Assembly: GCA_013177825.1 (NCBI GenBank)
Contig: JABLXX010000006.1
Location: 62,001-126,000 of the forward strand
DNA from: Syntrophaceae bacterium
Lineage (GTDB): Bacteria; Desulfobacterota; Syntrophia; Syntrophales; PHBD01
Reading direction: 5' to 3'
DNA length: 64,000 nt
Shown here one piece after another: positions 58,274-64,000 of the stretch. The notes under the pieces were generated by a model, which was given only the letters and a program-made list of their open reading frames with translations, was not told the origin of the DNA and searched no databases. Position 1 is the first letter of the stretch, and every line of letters starts with the position of its first letter. Made by a program: the position numbers and the translations under genes.

Positions 58274-59157
58274 GCGTGGAATCGCAAGCGGAAAAACTGC
58301 TCCACCTTTTCCAGCGAATTCCTCTGGGAATCCGAAAGGCCTTCTTCGTCCGGATCGCCCTGCTCGCCTATGCCGCCGACCCCCGTCACCGCCTGATCTC
58401 ACTGCACAATCTCCGCATGGCCTTCCCGGAGACGTCACCGGAGGAGCTGGTTCCGATCGCCCGCGGAGTCTACCGCAACATGGGAATCGTGGCGGCCGAG
58501 TTCTTCGATCTCCCGAAGATCAATCGGGAAAATCTGGCGGATTGGGTGGAGCTGGAGGGCACGGAACATGCCCTTCGGGCCCTTGAAAAGAACAAGGGAC
58601 TCCTCATGTTCGGCGCCCACTTCGGGAACTGGGAACTGGAGGCCATCGTCGCCTCCCTGGTCATCAAGCCCATGATGGTGATCTACCGCCTCATGGACAG
58701 CCCCTTTCTGGAAGCCCTGATATCGAAGGTCCGCTCCTGCACGGGAAACATTCTCCAGGACAAGGACCGGGCCATGCGACCCATGCTCCGAATCCTGAAG
58801 CAGAACGGGGTGGTCGGTCTCCTCCTGGATCAGAACATGGCCTGGCAGGAAGGGGTCTTCGTCGACTTTTTCGGACGTCCCGCCTGCACTTCAGACGGGC
58901 TTGCCCTGCTGGCCCTCCATACCGAGGCTCCCGTCATCCCGGGATACATGGCCCGCCTTGAGAACGGGAAATACCGGCTCGTTCTCGGAGAAGAAGTTCC
59001 CCTGGTCCGGACCGGAAACCGCCGGGAGGACGTACTGGAAAACACGCAGCGCTTCACGAGCATCATCGAAGATGCGGTGCGGAAATACCCGGATCAGTGG
59101 TTCTGGGTACACCAGCGCTGGAAGACGAAACCCTGGCAGGCACCGAGGCGGACATGA
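58270..59157 (+). CDS. lpxL: Lipid A late acyltransferase (LpxL/HtrB family)
   Basis: 295 residues from the ATG at 58270. It adds a secondary acyl chain to lipid A at the inner membrane. The catalytic HX4E motif is in MFGAHFGNWELEAI. LRMAFPETSPEEL and VGLLLDQNMAWQEGVFVDFFGRPACTSDGLALLAL (read as GLLLDQNMAWQEGVFV and DFFGRPACTSDG) follow the family plan, and the end WFWVHQRWKTKPW is diagnostic. waaA (Kdo transferase), whose product this enzyme normally acts on, is not in the window. Overlaps waaF at ATGA. Confidence 0.93.
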   Translation: MSVESQAEKLLHLFQRIPLGIRKAFFVRIALLAYAADPRHRLISLHNLRMAFPETSPEELVPIARGVYRNMGIVAAEFFDLPKINRENLADWVELEGTEHALRALEKNKGLLMFGAHFGNWELEAIVASLVIKPMMVIYRLMDSPFLEALISKVRSCTGNILQDKDRAMRPMLRILKQNGVVGLLLDQNMAWQEGVFVDFFGRPACTSDGLALLALHTEAPVIPGYMARLENGKYRLVLGEEVPLVRTGNRREDVLENTQRFTSIIEDAVRKYPDQWFWVHQRWKTKPWQAPRRT

Positions 59158-60251
59158 CGGATGGCATCACTCTGCAAACCGTGCTCCTGGTCCGCCACCG
59201 ACGGTCTTTTCCGGCCCGTGAAATCAAGCGTCTGCTGGTGAGGGGAACCAACTGGATCGGCGATGCCATCCTTACCCTGCCAGCCATGGCGGCCATTCGC
59301 AAAGGAATGCCGGAAGCGCACATCACCGTATTGGCAAAACCGTGGGTGGGGGAGGTCTACCGGATCTGTCCCCATGCGGACGAGGTTCTCACCTTCCAGG
59401 AACCGGGAATCCATGCCGGCGTTGCCGGCCGTCTGCGCCTGGCGCGGGACCTGAGAGACATGGGATTCGACGGGGCCATCCTCCTGCAGAACGCCATTGA
59501 GGCGGCCCTTGTAACCCTGCTGGCGGGAATTCCCGTCCGGGCCGGGTACAACACGGATGCCCGGGGACTGCTTCTGACGTCTTCGGTGCGGCGGTCCCGG
59601 GAGATCCTTCGGGTTCACCAGAGCCATTACTATGTGGAGATGGTCCGGGCCTTGGGATTTCCTCCGCCGGAACCGGCGACGCCCCTTCTGGTCACGCCGC
59701 CGGCTTACCGGGATCTGGCGGAAAAGGTGCTGCAGGACAGAGGGTGCGATCCCGAAGTCCCCCTGGCGGGACTCGCGCCGGGGGCGGCTTACGGGCCGGC
59801 CAAGCGCTGGTATCCGGATCGTTTTGCCGCCGTGGCGGACCGTCTCGCGGATGAATTCGGGACCCGGATTCTCGTCTTCGGAAGCGCCGGAGACCGGGAG
59901 AGCGCCGAGGCGGTCCAGGCAGGCGCCCGGACGGAACTGGTCAACCTGGCGGGAAACACATCGCTGCGGGAGGCCCTGGCCCTCATCTCCCGGTGCCGCG
60001 TATTTATCTCCAACGATTCCGGGCTGATGCACGTGGCGGCGGCCATGGGAATACCGACCGTGGCCATTTTCGGCTCCACGAACCCCGTGACGACCGGCCC
60101 CATGGGCCCCCGGTTTTCCGTCATCCGCCGTCCCATGGACTGCAGCCCCTGTCTGCGGGAGACCTGTCCGGAGGATTTCCGCTGCATGGATGCCATCTCC
60201 GCGGAAGACGTCTGGAACGAGGCAAGATCGCTTTTCGAGGGAGGCCCGTGA
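59154..60251 (+). CDS. waaF: LPS heptosyltransferase II (GT9)
   Basis: 365 residues from the ATG at 59154, chosen because it overlaps the upstream stop (ATGA) and gives the usual length. An unusual ~20-residue lead precedes the GT9 start LLVRGTNWIGDAILTLPAM. Donor-site segments are LAPGAAYGPAKRWYPDRF, CRVFISNDSGLMHVAAAMGIPTVAIFGSTNP (read as FISNDSGLMHVAAAMGIP) and SPCLRETCPEDFRCM. WaaF adds the second L,D-heptose to the inner core. gmhB follows with a 1-bp overlap. Confidence 0.93.
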   Translation: MTDGITLQTVLLVRHRRSFPAREIKRLLVRGTNWIGDAILTLPAMAAIRKGMPEAHITVLAKPWVGEVYRICPHADEVLTFQEPGIHAGVAGRLRLARDLRDMGFDGAILLQNAIEAALVTLLAGIPVRAGYNTDARGLLLTSSVRRSREILRVHQSHYYVEMVRALGFPPPEPATPLLVTPPAYRDLAEKVLQDRGCDPEVPLAGLAPGAAYGPAKRWYPDRFAAVADRLADEFGTRILVFGSAGDRESAEAVQAGARTELVNLAGNTSLREALALISRCRVFISNDSGLMHVAAAMGIPTVAIFGSTNPVTTGPMGPRFSVIRRPMDCSPCLRETCPEDFRCMDAISAEDVWNEARSLFEGGP

Positions 60252-60814
60252 TGGCGGGACGGCGTGCGGTCTTCCTGGACCGGGACGGTACGATCAACGA
60301 AGAAGTGGGATACCTGGACCGCATCGAGAAACTCCGGATCCTTCCCGGCGCGGCCGAGGCAATCGCCATGCTCAACCGGGGGGGCCTGAAGGTCGTTGTC
60401 GTGACAAACCAGTCGGGCATCGCCCGGGGATTCTTCACCGAGGCCTTCGTGGAGGAAACCCACCGGCATCTCCGGGATCTTCTTCGCGGACAGGGAGCCC
60501 GCATTGACGCCTTTTACTTCTGTCCGCACCACCCGACGGAGGGCCTGGGACCCTACCGGCTGGACTGTCCCTGCCGGAAGCCCAAACCGGGACTGATCCT
60601 CCGGGCCGCCACCGAGATGGGAATCGCCCTGGAGGATTCCTTCATGGTCGGAGACATGCCCAAAGACGTGGAAGCGGGAACCCGGGCAGGTGCAAGGGGA
60701 ATCCTGGTCCGGACGGGTTACGGGCGTGACATCGAGGCACCGCCGGAGGCGGCTTACATCGCAGAGGATCTGATCGATGCCGCCCACTGGATCCTCGGGA
60801 TCGACCGCCCATGA
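60251..60814 (+). CDS. gmhB: D-glycero-beta-D-manno-heptose 1,7-bisphosphate 7-phosphatase
   Basis: 187 residues. HAD phosphatase in ADP-heptose synthesis. The nucleophile motif is AVFLDRDGTINEE; VVVTNQSGIARG is motif II; the family's zinc site is in FCPHHPTEG and DCPCRKPKPG; MVGDMPKDVEAGTRAGA is motif IV. It is placed between the two heptosyltransferases whose donor it helps make. Overlaps waaC by 4 bp. Other ADP-heptose genes (gmhA, hldE) are not in the window. Confidence 0.95.
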   Translation: MAGRRAVFLDRDGTINEEVGYLDRIEKLRILPGAAEAIAMLNRGGLKVVVVTNQSGIARGFFTEAFVEETHRHLRDLLRGQGARIDAFYFCPHHPTEGLGPYRLDCPCRKPKPGLILRAATEMGIALEDSFMVGDMPKDVEAGTRAGARGILVRTGYGRDIEAPPEAAYIAEDLIDAAHWILGIDRP

Positions 60815-61860
60815 ACATTCTTCTCGTCAAGCTCAGCTCCATCGGAGACGTGGTCCACACACTCCCCTCGCTTGCGGTCCTGAGGAACCGGTATCCCGAG
60901 GCCCACATCACCTGGGTGGTCGAGGAGGAATCGCTTGACATCCTCCAGGGGAATCCCAAGATAGACAGGATCCTCGTCTCGGGAAGAAAGCGCTGGGCCC
61001 ACCGGCTCAGGGAGGGCCGCGATATCGGGGAAACCTTCGGGGAGATCCGCCGGTTTCTTCGGGACCTGCGGGACCGCCCTTACGACGTGATCATCGATTT
61101 CATGGGTCTCCTCAAGAGCGCCATCCTCGTATTCGCCAGCCGGGGGAGCCGGAAAATCGGATATGACAGCATGCAGGAGATGAGCGGCCTGTTCTACAAT
61201 GAAAAGATTCCGGAGGACATGGGAAAACACGCCGTGGACCGCTACCTCGACTTTGCCCGTTATCTGGGAGCGGAACCGGCGGAACCGGAATTCTTCCTGC
61301 ATGTCCCGGAGGAAAGCCGGACTCGTGCTGAGGCCCTGCTGCGGGAAGGCGGCGTGGACCCGGAAGCTCCTTTCGCCGTCCTGAGCCCGATGTCCTACGC
61401 CGGCGAGACCCGGCTGTGGGAGGACGACCGGTTTGCAGCGCTGGGGGATCGCATCCGACTGGAGCTGGGCCGGGCGGTGGTGCTCACGGGCCACGAGACA
61501 GGAGGAAGCATCGGCCGCATCACGACGGCCATGGAAACGAAGGCTCTGAACCTGGAAAACCGGACAACCCTCAAGGAACTGGCTCACTTGTATCGGCGAG
61601 CTGCTGTCGTAGTGACCCCCGACTCGGGTCCCATGCACATCGCCGCTGCAGTGGGAACGCCCGTAGTGGCCCTCTTCGGCGCCTCGGAGCCCGCTCGGAC
61701 GGGTCCCTACGGCAGAATCCACACGGTGATCAGGGCGGACCTGCCCTGCAGCCCCTGCTTCAAGAAGACCTGCGACACCCGCCAGTGCATGAAGGACATA
61801 ACGGTTGATATGGTCCTGGAAGCGGTCCGGGAATACATGGGTCCGAAGGATGCCAGATGA
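60811..61860 (+). CDS. waaC: LPS heptosyltransferase I (GT9)
   Basis: 349 residues. GT9 fold: starts MNILLVKLSSIGDVVHTLPS, typical of WaaC, with ITWVVEEESLDIL, and VVTPDSGPMHIAAAVGTPVVALFGASEP for donor binding (read as DSGPMHIAAAVGTPVVALFG). A Cys-rich tail CSPCFKKTCDTRQCM resembles that of WaaF in this window. It adds the first heptose to Kdo-lipid A. Coupled at both ends by ATGA overlaps. Confidence 0.93.
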   Translation: MNILLVKLSSIGDVVHTLPSLAVLRNRYPEAHITWVVEEESLDILQGNPKIDRILVSGRKRWAHRLREGRDIGETFGEIRRFLRDLRDRPYDVIIDFMGLLKSAILVFASRGSRKIGYDSMQEMSGLFYNEKIPEDMGKHAVDRYLDFARYLGAEPAEPEFFLHVPEESRTRAEALLREGGVDPEAPFAVLSPMSYAGETRLWEDDRFAALGDRIRLELGRAVVLTGHETGGSIGRITTAMETKALNLENRTTLKELAHLYRRAAVVVTPDSGPMHIAAAVGTPVVALFGASEPARTGPYGRIHTVIRADLPCSPCFKKTCDTRQCMKDITVDMVLEAVREYMGPKDAR

Positions 61861-62747
61861 GGATGCGAACGCGGGGCCGAACCCGTTTCCTATTCCTGCT
61901 GTCCGCCCTGGTGCTGGTATGGAGTGGCGGCGGAGCAGGCGATGTGTACGCCGACGACTCCCATCGTCAACCCGACGGGATCGCATCTGTCGCACCGGCA
62001 GCCAAGGGAAGAATCCGGATGGGAGGCGTGTGCATCCGCTCCAGCCAGTGGATCAGCGTGGGCGAAACGGGGTTCCGCCCCGACCAGACGCTCGTTCCGG
62101 GAAGCCCAGCCAGGGAAAAACCGCCGGCGTCCCCTCCGAAGGACGAATATCGGGAACCGGCATCATCGCCCGGCACCGGGACACCGTCGTTTTCGGAAAC
62201 GAACCTGAACCGCATTGAATTCCCCGTCCGGCTTTCCGAGGCGGGTATGCTGGGAGGCTTCGGGGTTGGCAGGATCCCGGAGGGACGCTATGAGCCGATC
62301 CTGATGGCGGCACACTTCGGTCTCGACGCCAACCGATTCCTGAACCTTCCCGAAATGCACCGGGGACGGTTCACGTTATTCGTCGAACCCCGATTCACCC
62401 CTCTCCACGAGCCGTCAGGGGATTATGAGCTGGGAATCGGGCTCGGGATTCAATATGTCTATCCGGTCTTCCGGAACCTGTTCTTCTACACGGCGGTGTC
62501 CTGTGGCCCCCATTTCATTTCCGTTCACACGGAGCAGCAGGCCAGGGGTTTCGTCATCGACAGTGAGGCTGGGGGCGGATTCTATCTCTCCCTCGGCAGT
62601 GGCTCCGCGCTGAACATCGGCTATCGGATCCGCCACCTTTCCAACGGCGGCATCAGGACTCCGAATACGGGCATCAACAACCATTTCCTGGTCGTCGGGT
62701 ACTCGATGTTCCTGGATGTACCGGAAGAGAAAGAGAGGAACGAATGA
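61857..62747 (+). CDS. PagL-like lipid A deacylase (acyloxyacyl hydrolase family)
   Basis: 296 residues. Signal peptide region RTRFLFLLSALVLVWSGGGAG, then an unusual ~85-residue Pro/Ser/Gly-rich, probably disordered stretch (~40-125). The C-terminal ~170 residues form a small beta-barrel: FGVGRIPEGRYEPILMAAHF, GIGLGIQYVYPVF, and the active-site strand GYRIRHLSNGGIRTPNTGINN. His260 and Ser262 match PagL's catalytic H-x-S. The third residue (Glu140 in Pseudomonas PagL, by recollection) aligns with Asn274. PagL removes the 3-position acyl chain of lipid A in the outer membrane; activity here is uncertain. Encoded inside the LPS operon. Confidence 0.75.
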   Translation: MRMRTRGRTRFLFLLSALVLVWSGGGAGDVYADDSHRQPDGIASVAPAAKGRIRMGGVCIRSSQWISVGETGFRPDQTLVPGSPAREKPPASPPKDEYREPASSPGTGTPSFSETNLNRIEFPVRLSEAGMLGGFGVGRIPEGRYEPILMAAHFGLDANRFLNLPEMHRGRFTLFVEPRFTPLHEPSGDYELGIGLGIQYVYPVFRNLFFYTAVSCGPHFISVHTEQQARGFVIDSEAGGGFYLSLGSGSALNIGYRIRHLSNGGIRTPNTGINNHFLVVGYSMFLDVPEEKERNE

Positions 62748-62914
62748 CCATCAGCAAGGAACTTCTGGAGATACTGGCCTGTCCGCAATGCAAGGGCGAC
62801 ATCCGGCTCAACGAGGCTGGTGACGGTCTGATCTGTGACGCCTGCAGACTGCTTTACGAGATCCGGAACGGCATCCCCATCATGCTGATCGACGAAGCAA
62901 AGCGCCTTCTGTGA
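62744..62914 (+). CDS. Trm112/YcaR family zinc-ribbon protein
   Basis: 56 residues. MTISKELLEILACPQCKGDI, then LICDACRLLYEIRNGIPIML: paired Cys (13, 16, 31, 34) form a zinc ribbon, and the family hallmark YEIRNGIPIML closes it. In many proteobacteria this small protein is encoded beside lpxK and kdsB; in eukaryotes Trm112 activates methyltransferases. Here it ends the LPS run with an ATGA overlap. The molecular role is unknown. Confidence 0.9.
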   Translation: MTISKELLEILACPQCKGDIRLNEAGDGLICDACRLLYEIRNGIPIMLIDEAKRLL

Positions 62915-62937
62915 GGATTGCCCTGCCCGCGGGGAAT

Positions 62938-63120
62938 TCAGCGGGTGATGCGGGAAATGACGAACAGGGCGACGATGACCATGATGCCGATGGCCCCGCC
63001 GACCAGAACACCCACCTGCCCCATCTCGCTCAACCCCCCGTACCAGGCCGCAAACCGGTCGGTGTACTGGGCAACGAACGCGTTCAGAATATCCGTATAT
63101 TCACTGATTTTCTCAAGCAT
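62938..63120 (-). CDS. Small single-helix membrane protein
   Basis: 60 residues from the ATG at 63120 (GGGAG 6 nt upstream). A soluble N-terminal helix (MLEKISEYTDILNAFVAQY) precedes one membrane helix ~35-57 (VGVLVGGAIGIMVIVALFVI), ending SRITR. It converges on the Trm112-like gene with 23 bp between. No family recognised. The 224-bp gap 63121-63344 upstream shows no other gene. Confidence 0.5.
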   Translation of the reverse strand: MLEKISEYTDILNAFVAQYTDRFAAWYGGLSEMGQVGVLVGGAIGIMVIVALFVISRITR

Positions 63121-63344
63121 ACACACTCCCGGCACGATTCTTTCGTCGTTCCGTCAAACCGGATATGGATACCAAGGCACCGCCGTTCCCCGGGAAGAGA
63201 AGACTCGACATTCCTTTTAGCACATCCACACGAGCGAGACAAACAGGAGTCCTCTTGGTTCGGCGTCTCCTGACGCACGGCCCGTTGCAGACTGCCACCC
63301 ATACGCTCCGGCCAAGCCGTCCATCGTCTCCCGTCTGCCTCCGA

Positions 63345-64000
63345 TCACGGATGGAGCAGGTCGACATCCATGAAGCGGCCGTCCCGAAGGGATTGCCGCC
63401 CCAGCCGGAAGGCCACCTCTTCCCGAAATATCGGGCCGTCAAAAACAAAGGTATGGAACTCTCCGTTCTCTCCGCAGGGGTCTACGCCTGGCGGCAAGTC
63501 GGAAAGAAAATCCCGATCCAGGAGACGCCCGGCGAACGCCCCGCCCAGGGCAGCCGTGTCGACACAGGTGACAATAGCCCGCCAGCCCTCGCCGACGAAC
63601 CGTTCCGCCAGGGCCCTCGTATCCATTCCCCAGAGGGGGAACCGGGGGGCCATCCCGGTAGCGGCGAGTCTGTCTTCCCGATAGCGCCGCACATCCTCGA
63701 GATGCAAATCTCCAAAGGCGATCGTGGAACAGCCGCGCTTGCGGTATCTTTCCAGAACTTCCGCAATCGCACGGTCATAGGCTTCATTTCCGGCCTTTTC
63801 TGCCAGGGAAACCGCCTCCAGGGGAAGTCCCAGCGATCGGGCCTGGGCCTCCACCAGGAACCGGGGAATGCCGTGCATCACCACCCGGTCCGTCTCGCCG
63901 ACAAAGGTCGTCAGCAGGGCCACCGCCTCGAACCGGCCTCCCTGCTGCAGTTCCCGCAGCGCCAATGCACAATCCTTTCCCCCGCTCCAGGAAAGAAGCA
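63345..64000 (-). CDS. PP-loop ATPase, diphthine-ammonia ligase (Dph6/COG2102)-like, N-terminus outside window
   Basis: At least 218 residues; the frame is open to the window edge, and the first visible residues LLSWSGGKDCALALREL give the PP-loop motif SGGKD, so only a few N-terminal residues are missing. Later motifs fit the family: STIAFGDLHLEDVRRYREDRL and the C-terminal DPCGENGEFHTFVFDGPIF. Archaeal and eukaryotic Dph6 amidates diphthine on EF-2, a substrate bacteria lack; bacterial homologues have unknown targets. Confidence 0.85.
   Translation of the reverse strand, partial: LLSWSGGKDCALALRELQQGGRFEAVALLTTFVGETDRVVMHGIPRFLVEAQARSLGLPLEAVSLAEKAGNEAYDRAIAEVLERYRKRGCSTIAFGDLHLEDVRRYREDRLAATGMAPRFPLWGMDTRALAERFVGEGWRAIVTCVDTAALGGAFAGRLLDRDFLSDLPPGVDPCGENGEFHTFVFDGPIFREEVAFRLGRQSLRDGRFMDVDLLHP

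Noticed and set aside
55409-58438. Very long open frame (about 1000 codons) on the minus strand opposite msbA and lpxK
   Set aside because: It is antisense to two unmistakable genes, is rich in Arg/Gly/Asp typical of the opposite-strand frame in GC-rich DNA, and has no domain.
1-64000. CRISPR arrays, prophage, integrase, complete insertion sequences
   Set aside because: No regularly spaced direct repeats, transposase, integrase or phage structural genes were found.

Overview
This is a gene-dense, GC-rich (roughly 60%) bacterial chromosome segment. The gene content points to a Gram-negative anaerobe of the Desulfobacterota (former Deltaproteobacteria), probably a Syntrophia-like lineage. The evidence is a complete lipid A/LPS and Bam outer-membrane assembly locus in the lysS-lolCD-bamA-skp-lpx order common in that group, isoleucine synthesis through citramalate, a fused PurSL, a beta-oxidation-type gene set beside a PEP synthase, and a separate atpE. 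The assignment is inferred from gene content, not from a marker-gene search.

Layout. 1-5430: a C-terminal outer-membrane barrel fragment, a giant FecR-domain repeat protein and a small surface-adhesin-E-like protein. 5435-10269 (mostly minus): yggT-yggU-murJ-serS followed directly by two serine tRNAs, an alpha/beta hydrolase, and copies of a short palindromic repeat. 10340-13919: proC converging on an RNase G/E gene and a YrdC/Sua5 gene. 14010-15862: cimA (citramalate synthase) behind what reads as a complete, textbook isoleucine attenuator: consensus promoter, 26-residue leader peptide with nine Ile codons, competing hairpins and an intrinsic terminator. 15846-17106: small hypothetical genes. 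17107-20969: purSL-purQ. 21216-25357: an ABC/FtsX permease/LolA-like/outer-membrane barrel cassette. 25585-30528: acyl-CoA ligase (apparently lacking catalytic lysines), thiolase, enoyl-CoA hydratase and acyl-CoA dehydrogenase. 30772-33186: ppsA. 33649-35364: an isolated ATP synthase c-subunit gene followed by a Cache-domain sensor that has no output domain. 35769-38604: mnmG and a phosphotransferase.

38643-45387 (minus): epmB-efp-epmA, the machinery that makes and beta-lysylates EF-P, then tolQRAB without pal, then a TauE-type permease. 45510-62914 (plus) is one long envelope-biogenesis run: lysS, lolC/E, lolD, bamA, skp, lpxD, lpxA, lpxB, msbA, lpxK, an LpxL acyltransferase, two heptosyltransferases around gmhB, a PagL-like lipid A deacylase and a Trm112-like zinc ribbon. 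Many of these junctions are ATGA overlaps, which suggests translational coupling. The window ends in a truncated PP-loop ATPase.

No CRISPR array, prophage or complete insertion sequence was seen. The strongest candidate for something new is the Ile-specific attenuator in front of cimA. Other points of interest are the serS-tRNASer-tRNASer unit, the GGGGAC-type palindromes, the extra N-terminal domain on BamA, and the degraded acyl-CoA ligase.
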